NCBI GenBank assembly: GCA_030620155.1
Contig: JAUXFF010000005.1
Span: forward strand, 1-46,482
DNA from: Candidatus Cloacimonadota bacterium
GTDB taxonomy: Bacteria > Cloacimonadota > Cloacimonadia > Cloacimonadales > TCS61
Direction: 5' to 3'
Length of the DNA stretch: 46,482 nt
Shown here: one piece after another, positions 9,562 through 18,271 of the stretch
Numbering within the stretch: the stretch's first letter is position 1
Layout: every line of letters starts with the position of its first letter
Made by a program: the position numbers and the translations under genes
The notes under the pieces: generated by a model
Told to the model about the DNA's origin: nothing
What the model saw: only the letters and a program-made list of their open reading frames with translations
Databases searched by the model: none

Positions 9562-10319
9562 ACCCAATTATAACTGCTTTTGCAAACGGAATTAAAAAGT
9601 CGGGGGTTGAACTATCTAACATGGTGCTTGTCTCAGATATCCCATTTGAACCCGAAATCATAAAAGAATTAGGAGTTGATTTTTTCCACATAACTCGCGG
9701 CAGGGCAATTGCCTTTGGTACCGGATTGAAACTTGGAAATCCTGATCTGAAAATAGTAGCCTTTATCGGTGACTTGATGACTCTGGGTGGGAATCATCTT
9801 GTTCATTCAGGAAGAAGAAATATGGAAATGCTTGTTATTTGTGTGAATAACTTTGTTTATAGAGAGATAGCAGGAACACCCGCTCCCTCAGTTTCTCCAG
9901 GATTTTCTGCTTTTTCAACCTTTGAGAAACCGTTCAATGCTCCACATCTCGCGAATTCCTGTGGTGCAGTATTTACAGCAAGATGGACAGCTCTGCATAC
10001 CAATGATCTCACAAATTCAATAGCTAATGCTTTAGATAAACGAGGGTTTTCTGTGATTGAAGTCCTGTCACCAGGTCCGAATTTCTATAAAGATATAAAC
10101 CAAATTGATTCTGAATTATTGGATTTTTATTATAAAAATTCTGTGACAAAAAATAATGAGGACACTCGTAATGTGGAAATTACTCCCGGAGAAAAAATTA
10201 TAACAGGCGAATTTACAGATAAGGAAAAACCTACATTTATTGACACTTATAATGCCCAACTTAGTAAAATATTAGGCGATAAATTTATACCACACGGAGG
10301 ACAAAGTGGCGGAGATTAG
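9558..10319 (+). CDS. OFOR beta-subunit paralog 2, predicted non-catalytic (lacks TPP motif and Fe-S ligands)
   Basis: Aligns with the 7460-8305 product along its length but starts after the WCPGCG segment. VSGIGC->VSDIPF, GDGDLIS->GD--LMT, NNFIYAMTGGQ->NNFVYREIAGT, SPCAMYY->SPGPNFY. Confidence 0.88.
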   Translation: MNPIITAFANGIKKSGVELSNMVLVSDIPFEPEIIKELGVDFFHITRGRAIAFGTGLKLGNPDLKIVAFIGDLMTLGGNHLVHSGRRNMEMLVICVNNFVYREIAGTPAPSVSPGFSAFSTFEKPFNAPHLANSCGAVFTARWTALHTNDLTNSIANALDKRGFSVIEVLSPGPNFYKDINQIDSELLDFYYKNSVTKNNEDTRNVEITPGEKIITGEFTDKEKPTFIDTYNAQLSKILGDKFIPHGGQSGGD

Positions 10320-10836
10320 ATTTGCAGGTTATGGAGGGCAAGGTATTATCAGGTCTGGAATTATTGTTGGCAAGGGCGCTTCAATTTATGACAATAAATT
10401 TTCTACTATGAATCAGTCATTTGGTCCTGAAGCAAGAGGTGGAGCATGTAGCTCTCAGGTAGTATTGTCAGACACTAAAGTGCTATATCCTTATGTTACA
10501 GTTTCAGATGTCCTTGTTGCAATGTCCCAGGAAGGTTATGATATGTTTGAACCGGAATTAAGTGATAAAGGAATACTTTTGGTAGATGAGGATCTGGTAA
10601 AGATTAATCCTCCCCGTGGAAAAATAAAAATTTTATCAATACCTTCCACCAGAATTGCTGAAGAATTAGGGAATAGAATATTCGCAAATGTAGTAATGCT
10701 TGGATTTTTCACTGCTATAACCAAGCTGGTTTCAAAAGAAGGAATGGAAAAAGCAGTTGCAGATTCTGTACCATCAAGATTTATTAACCTCAATCTTAAG
10801 GCATTCCAGGCTGGGTATGATTATAAGAAGGAATAA
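10306..10836 (+). CDS. 2-oxoacid:ferredoxin oxidoreductase gamma subunit (second operon)
   Basis: MAEIRFAGYGGQGIIRSGIIVGKGA and SFGPEARGGACSSQVVLS. GTG start overlaps the upstream gene. Confidence 0.9.
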   Translation: MAEIRFAGYGGQGIIRSGIIVGKGASIYDNKFSTMNQSFGPEARGGACSSQVVLSDTKVLYPYVTVSDVLVAMSQEGYDMFEPELSDKGILLVDEDLVKINPPRGKIKILSIPSTRIAEELGNRIFANVVMLGFFTAITKLVSKEGMEKAVADSVPSRFINLNLKAFQAGYDYKKE

Positions 10837-10838
10837 CC

Positions 10839-11246
10839 ATGAGTTATAAAATGACACGAGATATAATAAAAAATTCTTTGGTTCAAAAAATTGAAGAGCT
10901 TTCTGGACAAAACGTTTTTGACTGCTATCAGTGCGGAAATTGTTCCTCCGGATGCCCAGTTGTTGATTATATGGATATTATGCCAAATCAAGTTCTGCGT
11001 CTTGCACAATTGGGAGCAACCGAGGATATCTTAAATTCTGAAACAATATGGATTTGCTCTGCCTGCCTGCAATGTTCCACCAGATGCCCTAAAGGTGTAG
11101 AAGTTGCTAAAGTTATGGAAGCACTCCGCTCTATTAATTTACGGAAAAGAATCGGAACTCTTGATCCCAAAAAGATAGAGATAGAGGATCTTCAAAATTT
11201 ACCCCCAATTGCCTTAGTGGGTGCTTTCAGAAAACTAACAGGATAA
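10839..11246 (+). CDS. hdrC: Heterodisulfide reductase subunit C-like Fe-S protein
   Basis: CYQCGNCSSGCPV...MDIMPNQVLRLAQLG...WICSACLQCSTRCPKGVEVAKVM. Confidence 0.92.
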   Translation: MSYKMTRDIIKNSLVQKIEELSGQNVFDCYQCGNCSSGCPVVDYMDIMPNQVLRLAQLGATEDILNSETIWICSACLQCSTRCPKGVEVAKVMEALRSINLRKRIGTLDPKKIEIEDLQNLPPIALVGAFRKLTG

Positions 11247-11279
11247 GAGATATAAAAAAATAATATTCGAGGAAAATTC

Positions 11280-12158
11280 ATGAAATTACCTTACTATCCG
11301 GGTTGCACTTTAAAAGCAAATGCAGCAAATTTTGAAGAAGCTGCAATGCGAGTAATGAAGGATTTAGGATACGAACTTCAGGAGATGAAAGATTGGGTCT
11401 GCTGCGGAACTGTATTTTCTATGACAAATGATGATCTAATGCTCCAATTGGCATCCATTCGCAACCTGTTAAGGGCAGAAGAACAAAATCTGAATGAGCT
11501 TGTAGTTCTTTGCAGTATGTGTTATAATACATTACAAAGAGCAAAAAAGTTCATTACAGAAGATGAAGAAAGTTTAGATAAAGTTAATGACCTTATGTAT
11601 AAAGAAAATATTCGCTATAAAGGTTCTGTTGATGTCACTCATCTTTTAACTGTTCTCAAAGACAGAATCACTTTTGATAGAATCAAAGAAAAAGTAGAAA
11701 AACCTTTATCTTTATTAAAAATTGGTGGATATTATGGATGCCTGTTACTAAGACCAAAAGAGTTTGCGATCGACGATTTCGAAGACCCTACTATTATTGA
11801 AGATCTTCTTTCATCACTCGGGGCTGAAAGCATTGTATTTCCATATCGTCTGGAATGCTGCGGTGCATATCAAACCATAACAAAGAAAGATGTAACTATC
11901 AAAAGAACTTATGAGATAATAAATTCTGCCAGGAAATCCGGATGTGAAGCGATTGTAACAAGTTGCCCCCTATGTGCATTCAACCTTGACCAAAGACAAA
12001 AGGAAACAGCAGAGGAATTCATAGAATTTGAGCAAATGCCGGTGTTTTATTTCACTGAACTTATGTCTGTTGCTTTGGGAGGAGGATGGGATAAGAGTTG
12101 GAGCAAATTGCATTATGCAGATCCCGAACCAATATTGAAAGAAAAGGGTTTAATATGA
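11280..12158 (+). CDS. hdrB: Heterodisulfide reductase subunit B-like (two CCG domains)
   Basis: YYPGCTLKA...WVCCGT...LCSMC and GYYGCLLL...ECCGAYQ...SCPLC. Confidence 0.94.
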   Translation: MKLPYYPGCTLKANAANFEEAAMRVMKDLGYELQEMKDWVCCGTVFSMTNDDLMLQLASIRNLLRAEEQNLNELVVLCSMCYNTLQRAKKFITEDEESLDKVNDLMYKENIRYKGSVDVTHLLTVLKDRITFDRIKEKVEKPLSLLKIGGYYGCLLLRPKEFAIDDFEDPTIIEDLLSSLGAESIVFPYRLECCGAYQTITKKDVTIKRTYEIINSARKSGCEAIVTSCPLCAFNLDQRQKETAEEFIEFEQMPVFYFTELMSVALGGGWDKSWSKLHYADPEPILKEKGLI

Positions 12159-12192
12159 ATTTTATGAATCTACTATAGTATAGAGGATTGTA

Positions 12193-14145
12193 ATGAAAAG
12201 AATCGGAGTTTTTATCTGTCATTGTGGTATAAATATTAAAGGCACTGTTGATGTTGAAAAAATAACTGAGGAAATTGCTGATTATCCGGGTGTTGCATAT
12301 ATTGAAAATTATATTTTCATGTGCTCTGAACCAGGACAAAAACTTATAAGAGATGTCATTATTGAGCATAAACTTGATGGTGTAGTGGTGGCAGCTTGTT
12401 CCCCCACACTTCATGAAACTACTTTCCAGGATGCCCTGGAGGAAATGAATATTAACAGACATCAGCTTGAAGTAGCAAATATTCGTGAACAATGCAGTTG
12501 GGTTCATACAGATATTGAAGAATCAACAAGAAAAGCAAATTTGATCATTAAAACTGCTATAGAAAAACTCAAACTTAATGAATCACTTACTCCCATTTTC
12601 GCTCCCTTAACAAAAAGAACTCTTGTTATTGGTGGGGGAATTGCAGGAATACAGGCAGCTCTTGATATCGCTGACGGTGGTTATGAAGTTTTACTGGTTG
12701 AGAGGAACCCCTCGATCGGCGGTCACATGATCCAACTTTCCGAGACTTTCCCTACACTGGACTGTTCTCAATGTATTATGACTCCCAAAATGGTAGCAAT
12801 TAATAAACATAAAAATATTAAATTATATGCAAATAGTGAAATCGAATCCATAGAAGGTTTTTTTGGGAATTTCAAAGTAAGAATTAAACGTAAACCGCTA
12901 TATGTTGACCCTGACAAATGCACTCTATGTGACGACTGCACAGCGGTTTGCCCGGTTGTAGTTCCTAGTGAATATGATGAAGGATTAACCTGGAGGAAAG
13001 CTATTTATATTCCTTTCCCTCAGTCAATTCCTGCTACATTCACTATTGATACTGAAAACTGTCTGGGATTTAATCCGATTGCTTGTACTAAATGCCAGGA
13101 TGCTTGTGAACCTGATGCAATAAATTATGATATGAAGCCTGAAACTTTTGAAGAAGAAATAGGTGCAGTAATTGTAGCGACCGGATTTGACCTTAATCCT
13201 GTTGAAAATATGGCTGAATACGGTTATGGGAAATATCCTGATGTACTTAATGGTTTGCAGTTTGAAAGAATTCTCTCTGCTACAGGTCCCACAGGCGGCG
13301 AAATGTTTCGTCCTTCAGATGGCAAAGTTCCCAAAGAGGTTGTGTTCATTCAATGTTCCGGTTCCCGTGATCCCGAAAGACATCTCCCGTATTGTTCCAG
13401 GATTTGCTGTATGTATACATTAAAACATGCAAAATTGTATAAACACAAGGTCCACGATGGTCAGCCTTATATATTCTATATTGATATCCGTTCAGGGGGG
13501 AAAAGATATGAGGAATTTGTTCAGCAAGCAGTTTCTGAAGATGGAATAGTATATATCAGGGGAAAGGTTTCCAGGGTTTATAGAGAAGGCGAAAAAATGA
13601 TTGTTCACGGAATGGATACCCTGACCGGTAAAAAGATTGAAATCGAAGCTGACATGGTAGTTCTCGCTATGGGTATCATTCCAAGTGCTGATACTGACAA
13701 ACTGGTTAATATACTCAGGTTAAATACAGATGAAAATGGTTTTTTGGTCGAAGCTCATCCTAAGCTTAGACCTGTTGAAAGTATACAGTCCGGATTTTAT
13801 CTGGCAGGTACAGCTCAGGGACCTAAAGATATTCCCGATGCTGTTTCTCAGGCTTCAGGAGCTGCTGCAAAGGTTCTTGCTTTGATGTCTAATGATGAAA
13901 TCTCTCATTCGCCGATTGTTGCTATAGTGAATGAAGACCTTTGTTCAGGTTGCGGTATTTGTGTGGATACCTGTCCTTACGGTGCTCGCGAACTGGATAT
14001 AATAGAAAAAATTGCTACAGTTAATGATGTCCTCTGCGAGGGATGTGGTGCCTGTATTAGTGTCTGTCCCGCTAGTGCAGCTCAACAGAAAAACCTTACA
14101 GATGAACAGATATTTAATATGATTAGAATTTACACAAATGCTTAA
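12193..14145 (+). CDS. hdrA: Heterodisulfide reductase subunit A-like flavoprotein (full length)
   Basis: IGVFICHCG N-terminal domain, VIGGGIAGIQAALD FAD site, TLDCSQCIMTPKM, inserted ferredoxin domain, two C-terminal CxxCxxCxxxCP motifs. Confidence 0.95.
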   Translation: MKRIGVFICHCGINIKGTVDVEKITEEIADYPGVAYIENYIFMCSEPGQKLIRDVIIEHKLDGVVVAACSPTLHETTFQDALEEMNINRHQLEVANIREQCSWVHTDIEESTRKANLIIKTAIEKLKLNESLTPIFAPLTKRTLVIGGGIAGIQAALDIADGGYEVLLVERNPSIGGHMIQLSETFPTLDCSQCIMTPKMVAINKHKNIKLYANSEIESIEGFFGNFKVRIKRKPLYVDPDKCTLCDDCTAVCPVVVPSEYDEGLTWRKAIYIPFPQSIPATFTIDTENCLGFNPIACTKCQDACEPDAINYDMKPETFEEEIGAVIVATGFDLNPVENMAEYGYGKYPDVLNGLQFERILSATGPTGGEMFRPSDGKVPKEVVFIQCSGSRDPERHLPYCSRICCMYTLKHAKLYKHKVHDGQPYIFYIDIRSGGKRYEEFVQQAVSEDGIVYIRGKVSRVYREGEKMIVHGMDTLTGKKIEIEADMVVLAMGIIPSADTDKLVNILRLNTDENGFLVEAHPKLRPVESIQSGFYLAGTAQGPKDIPDAVSQASGAAAKVLALMSNDEISHSPIVAIVNEDLCSGCGICVDTCPYGARELDIIEKIATVNDVLCEGCGACISVCPASAAQQKNLTDEQIFNMIRIYTNA

Positions 14146-14210
14146 TAAGAAAAGATAATGAATTTTATATGTATTTGTTTTCTTACATCTATAAATAAGG
14201 GAAGGAAAAG

Positions 14211-14633
14211 ATGAAAGAGCATAAGCCAAAGATTATATGTTTTCTGTGTAAATGGTGTACCTCTGCAGGTGCAGATTTAGCAGGAACAAGCCGACTCCGT
14301 TATCCTCCAGCCATCTTACCTATAAGAGTTATGTGTTCCAGCAGAATAGACCCTGCTTTTATTATTAAGGCTTTTTTAAATGGTGCTGATGGAGTTTTCA
14401 TCGGTGGTTGTCACCCGGGTGATTGCCATTATCAAGAGGGAAATTATCATACACGAAGAAGATTTGCTATATTAAAAAAGGTTTTTGATGCTCTAGGATT
14501 GGAATCCAAAAGATTGAAATTATCGTGGATTTCAGCATCGGAAGGAGTAAAATTTGCTCGTGTCAGTAACGAATATACAGAGAAGATAAAAAGTTTTGGA
14601 GAAAATCCGACAAAATCAAATGTTTTCTTATAA
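14211..14633 (+). CDS. mvhD: MvhD-family [2Fe-2S] electron-transfer subunit (copy 1)
   Basis: FLCKWCTSAGADLAG, RVMCSSRIDP, GGCHPGDCHYQEGNY...RRR. Confidence 0.93.
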   Translation: MKEHKPKIICFLCKWCTSAGADLAGTSRLRYPPAILPIRVMCSSRIDPAFIIKAFLNGADGVFIGGCHPGDCHYQEGNYHTRRRFAILKKVFDALGLESKRLKLSWISASEGVKFARVSNEYTEKIKSFGENPTKSNVFL

Positions 14634-14650
14634 ATACTGTAAGGATTGGG

Positions 14651-14745
14651 CTTGACTTGCAACGACCGCAGGGAGTGTGAGTTGAGAACAAACCACTAAA
14701 ATAAAATGAGTGCAATTCTCGACTCACGCTTCGCTGCGAGTCAAG
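14651..14745. repeat. Paired inverted repeat (BIME/REP-like) between mvhD copies 1 and 2
   Basis: Left arm CTTGACTTGCAACGACCGCAGGGAGTGTGAGTTGAGAA (14651-14688) is the imperfect reverse complement of TTCTCGACTCACGCTTCGCTGCGAGTCAAG (14716-14745). Confidence 0.7.
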
Positions 14746-14783
14746 TCTTGCTCTGAATGATTTTAATAATTATGTGAGGAATA

Positions 14784-15209
14784 ATGAAGGAACAATTTAC
14801 TCCTAAAATAGTAGGTTTTCTTTGTAACTGGTGTTCTTATGCAGGTGCGGATCTGGCCGGTTCAGCTAAATTGGAAATATTACCTTCTCTTACAGTTATC
14901 AGGGTGATGTGTTCCAGTAGAATTGACTCAAATTTAGTTTTAACAACTTTATTATTAGGTGCAGATGGAATACTGATTGCAGGATGTCATCCGGGTGATT
15001 GTCATTATGAAAAAGGAAATTATTATGCTCGCAGAAGATTCGCCTTATTGAGAAAAGTAGTTGAAACCTTAAAAATAGATCCAGAAAGATTGCAACTATC
15101 ATGGGTATCTGCCTCAGAAGGAAAAAGATATGCTGAAGTGGTTAACCAGTTTACTGACAAAATAAGAAAGTTAGGTCCAAACCCTATACAAACTAATCCT
15201 TATCTATAG
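14784..15209 (+). CDS. mvhD: MvhD-family [2Fe-2S] electron-transfer subunit (copy 2)
   Basis: FLCNWCSYAGADLAG, RVMCSSRIDS, AGCHPGDCHYEKGNYYARRR. Confidence 0.93.
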   Translation: MKEQFTPKIVGFLCNWCSYAGADLAGSAKLEILPSLTVIRVMCSSRIDSNLVLTTLLLGADGILIAGCHPGDCHYEKGNYYARRRFALLRKVVETLKIDPERLQLSWVSASEGKRYAEVVNQFTDKIRKLGPNPIQTNPYL

Positions 15210-15236
15210 CGTTCTTAAAAAATTAAGGAAGGAAAA

Positions 15237-16517
15237 GTGAATAACTCTGATATATTAGTAATCGGTGCTGGTGTTGCAGGAATGGAAGCAAGTTTATTAC
15301 TTGCGAATACCGGCAAAAAAGTATATTTAGTAGAGAAAGAGTCTTTAATTGGTGGGAATATTATAAAATATGAGGATGTTTTTCCCAATATGGAATGCTC
15401 AACCTGCATGATAGCCCCCAAACAACAGGAAGTGCTGCAAAATGAAAATATTGAACTTTTAATGCTTAGTACGGTGGAAAAAGTTCAAGGAGAAATAGGA
15501 GATTTCACAGTAACTGTTAAGAAGAAAGCAAGGTATGTCAGTCTTGTGGATTGTATTGGCTGTGGAATGTGTTATGAACCCTGTCCTGTCAGCTTGAAAA
15601 ATGAATTTGAACAGAATCTTTCCGAGAAAAAAGCTATCTATGTACCTTGTCCCGGTTCCCTGCCAAATGTTCCTGCAATTGATCCTGAATATTGCCTGCA
15701 ACTCAACGGCAAGAAAACCTGTAATGCCTGTGTTGAAGCTTGCGCATTTGGAGCAATAAACCTTTCCGATAAAGATGAAAAAATTGAATTAAAAGTTGGA
15801 GCAATTATCGTAGCTTCCGGATTTGATATTGTAGATCCAATTGGATTTCCTCAATATGGATATGGAAAGCATCCTAATGTATATACAGCAATGGAGGTTG
15901 AAAGATTATATGCTTCCAATGGACCAACCGAAGGCAAGATAACTCTGCGAAAAGGGGATGGAACTCCCAACTCTATAGCAATAATTCAATGCGTTGGACG
16001 AGAACAACAGGGTTATTGTTCTAGTGTGTGCTGTATGTACTCCTTCAAGTTAGCTCACTATCTAAAGGATAAATTACCTAATGTAAAAATTTATGACTTT
16101 CATTCAGATTTATGCATACCGGGAAAGTACTATCAGAAATTCTTTCAGGATATTAAAGATGAAGGTATCAATTTTATTTATTCTCCTGTTGATAAGATCA
16201 AGGTTGAAGGAAATGAAAAAAGTTTATCAATAGAATACTATAATGGAAAAGATGAAAAAGAGAAACTATCCACAGATATGGTGATTCTTTCTCTGGCAAT
16301 GATTCAGGGAAAAGATACTGCTTCTCTTTCTAAGTTTCTTGGGATTGAACAGGATAAGAGGGGTTTCTTTATGAATCAAAGTATTCAATTGGGTTCTGTA
16401 GATACTTCCAAACCTGGAATTTTTCTTACCGGCTGCGCTGAAGGACCTAAAGATATTCAGAGTTCCATTACTCAAGCTGAAGCAGCTGTGGGCAAAGTGA
16501 TGTCTTATTTTCAATAA
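15237..16517 (+). CDS. Short HdrA-like flavoprotein (QmoA-like architecture)
   Basis: 426 aa: VIGAGVAGMEASLLLA, NMECSTCMIAPKQ and CIGCGMCYEPCP insert; lacks the N-terminal HdrA domain and the C-terminal ferredoxin pair. Confidence 0.85.
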   Translation: MNNSDILVIGAGVAGMEASLLLANTGKKVYLVEKESLIGGNIIKYEDVFPNMECSTCMIAPKQQEVLQNENIELLMLSTVEKVQGEIGDFTVTVKKKARYVSLVDCIGCGMCYEPCPVSLKNEFEQNLSEKKAIYVPCPGSLPNVPAIDPEYCLQLNGKKTCNACVEACAFGAINLSDKDEKIELKVGAIIVASGFDIVDPIGFPQYGYGKHPNVYTAMEVERLYASNGPTEGKITLRKGDGTPNSIAIIQCVGREQQGYCSSVCCMYSFKLAHYLKDKLPNVKIYDFHSDLCIPGKYYQKFFQDIKDEGINFIYSPVDKIKVEGNEKSLSIEYYNGKDEKEKLSTDMVILSLAMIQGKDTASLSKFLGIEQDKRGFFMNQSIQLGSVDTSKPGIFLTGCAEGPKDIQSSITQAEAAVGKVMSYFQ

Positions 16518-16557
16518 AGTGAATTGAATTCTTAAATGTGAAAACAAAGGTGATAAA

Positions 16558-18258
16558 ATGAGTAAGAAAATTGGAGTTTATGTATGTGAATGCGGACCTA
16601 ATATTGCTGATAAAGTGGATATTAAGAAAATTTTAGCAGAAATATCTTCTCTTAGTGAACCGCCTGAGAGGATAATAATTACCAAGAAACACAAGCTTCT
16701 ATGCTCAAATGAAGGGCAAGATTTCCTTGCTGATGAGATTAAAAAGAATGAATTAACACATCTGGTTATTGCAGCTTGCTCCCCGCGAGATCATGATATT
16801 ACATTTATGAATGTGTGTAAGAGAACAAATCTTAACCCTTATTTATACAAGCTTATTAATATCCGCGAGCATTGTGCCTGGATCATCCCAGATAAGGAGG
16901 AGGCCACAGAAAAAGCAATTCAGTATATCCGTGCAGGTATAAACAGAGTAGCTTATCAGGCTCCACTTACAGAAAAAGAATTAGATAGTATTCCTGATGT
17001 GCTCGTAATAGGTGCCGGTATTGCCGGTATAGAAAGTAGTCTATCTCTTGCTAGTGAGAAAAGAAAAGTATATTTATTAGAAAGAACCTCCTCAATAGGT
17101 GGTAAAGTAACTAAATTTGAAAAAATACTTCCTCATCAGGGAACAAATCTTGATATTATCCGAGAAAAAATACAAGCAGTTCAGGAAAATGAAAACATAA
17201 AAATTTTTACTGAAACAGAAGTAGATAAAGCTGTAGGTTTTTTGGGTAATTTTGAAATCACTTTGAAGAACATTCATAACGATGATCAAAAAAATGAGTT
17301 TAAAGTCGGAGCGATAGTAGTTGCAACCGGTTATAATTTATTTAATCCGGAAAAAATCCCTCGCTATGGATATGGAAAAATAGAAGATGTCTATACTTCT
17401 ATGGAAATTGAAGAGAGTAATTCTAAAACAGGCAAAATCCTTCTTAAATCCGGCAAACCTCCTAGAACTGCAGCTCTTATTCACTGTGTTGGTAGAGAAG
17501 AAAAGGGATATTGTTCGCGAGTATGTTGTAATTATATGTTTAAAATAGCTCAATATCTCAAAGAAAAAAGACCCGATATAAAAATCACAGAATTCTATCA
17601 AGACCTGTGTTTGCCAAATAAAGCAGACCAGGAATTCTTTGTTGATACAAAAAATAAGGAAGTTGATTTCATTCGCTTTAAAGATATTTCAATAAAGCAG
17701 AAGGATAAAGAAAAATTTATTGAATATACAAAAACAGATGGGAAAAAGGAGAAAATTCCTGCTGAGATGATCATACTTGCACCGGCAATAGAACCTGCTG
17801 CTGGTTCGGAAGATATAGCAGAACTCCTTAATATTTCCTTAGATGAAATGGGTTTTTTCCAGGAAGCTCATCAAAAACTGAATCCTGTTGCTACTTCAAT
17901 TGATGGTGTTTTTATCGTTGGTTCTGCTCAGAACCCGAAAAACATTCCAGATTCTATAATGGATGCTCAAGCTGTTGGTGGAAAGATACTTACACAACTG
18001 ATACCTGGAGTGAAATTAGTTCCGGAAGTTACAATATCAGAAATATCAGATGCATTCTGCACTGGTTGTCAGACCTGCCTTTCTGTATGTTCCTATGGAG
18101 CTATCTATTTTGATGAGGATAGAAATATCTCAGTAGTTAATGAAGCAATTTGTAGAGGATGTGGTAATTGTGTGGCAAGTTGTCCCTCTGGAGCAGCTCA
18201 TGCCAAACATTTTACTTCTCCTCAAATTTATCAGGAAGTTCTTGAAGCAATAAGATAG
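16558..18258 (+). CDS. HdrA-like flavoprotein lacking the central Fe-S insertion
   Basis: 566 aa: IGVYVCECGPNI N-terminal domain, VIGAGIAGIESSLSLA, C-terminal CTGCQTCLSVCS/CRGCGNCVASCP. No Cys where other HdrAs have xxxCxxCMxxP, and no inserted ferredoxin domain. Confidence 0.87.
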   Translation: MSKKIGVYVCECGPNIADKVDIKKILAEISSLSEPPERIIITKKHKLLCSNEGQDFLADEIKKNELTHLVIAACSPRDHDITFMNVCKRTNLNPYLYKLINIREHCAWIIPDKEEATEKAIQYIRAGINRVAYQAPLTEKELDSIPDVLVIGAGIAGIESSLSLASEKRKVYLLERTSSIGGKVTKFEKILPHQGTNLDIIREKIQAVQENENIKIFTETEVDKAVGFLGNFEITLKNIHNDDQKNEFKVGAIVVATGYNLFNPEKIPRYGYGKIEDVYTSMEIEESNSKTGKILLKSGKPPRTAALIHCVGREEKGYCSRVCCNYMFKIAQYLKEKRPDIKITEFYQDLCLPNKADQEFFVDTKNKEVDFIRFKDISIKQKDKEKFIEYTKTDGKKEKIPAEMIILAPAIEPAAGSEDIAELLNISLDEMGFFQEAHQKLNPVATSIDGVFIVGSAQNPKNIPDSIMDAQAVGGKILTQLIPGVKLVPEVTISEISDAFCTGCQTCLSVCSYGAIYFDEDRNISVVNEAICRGCGNCVASCPSGAAHAKHFTSPQIYQEVLEAIR

Positions 18259-18271
18259 AAAAAGAGGAAAT

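Noticed and set aside
9558-10319. Calling beta2 a pseudogene
   Set aside because: Frame is fully open, gene boundaries are tightly overlapped with neighbours, and non-catalytic regions remain well conserved, so a retained non-catalytic subunit is more likely.
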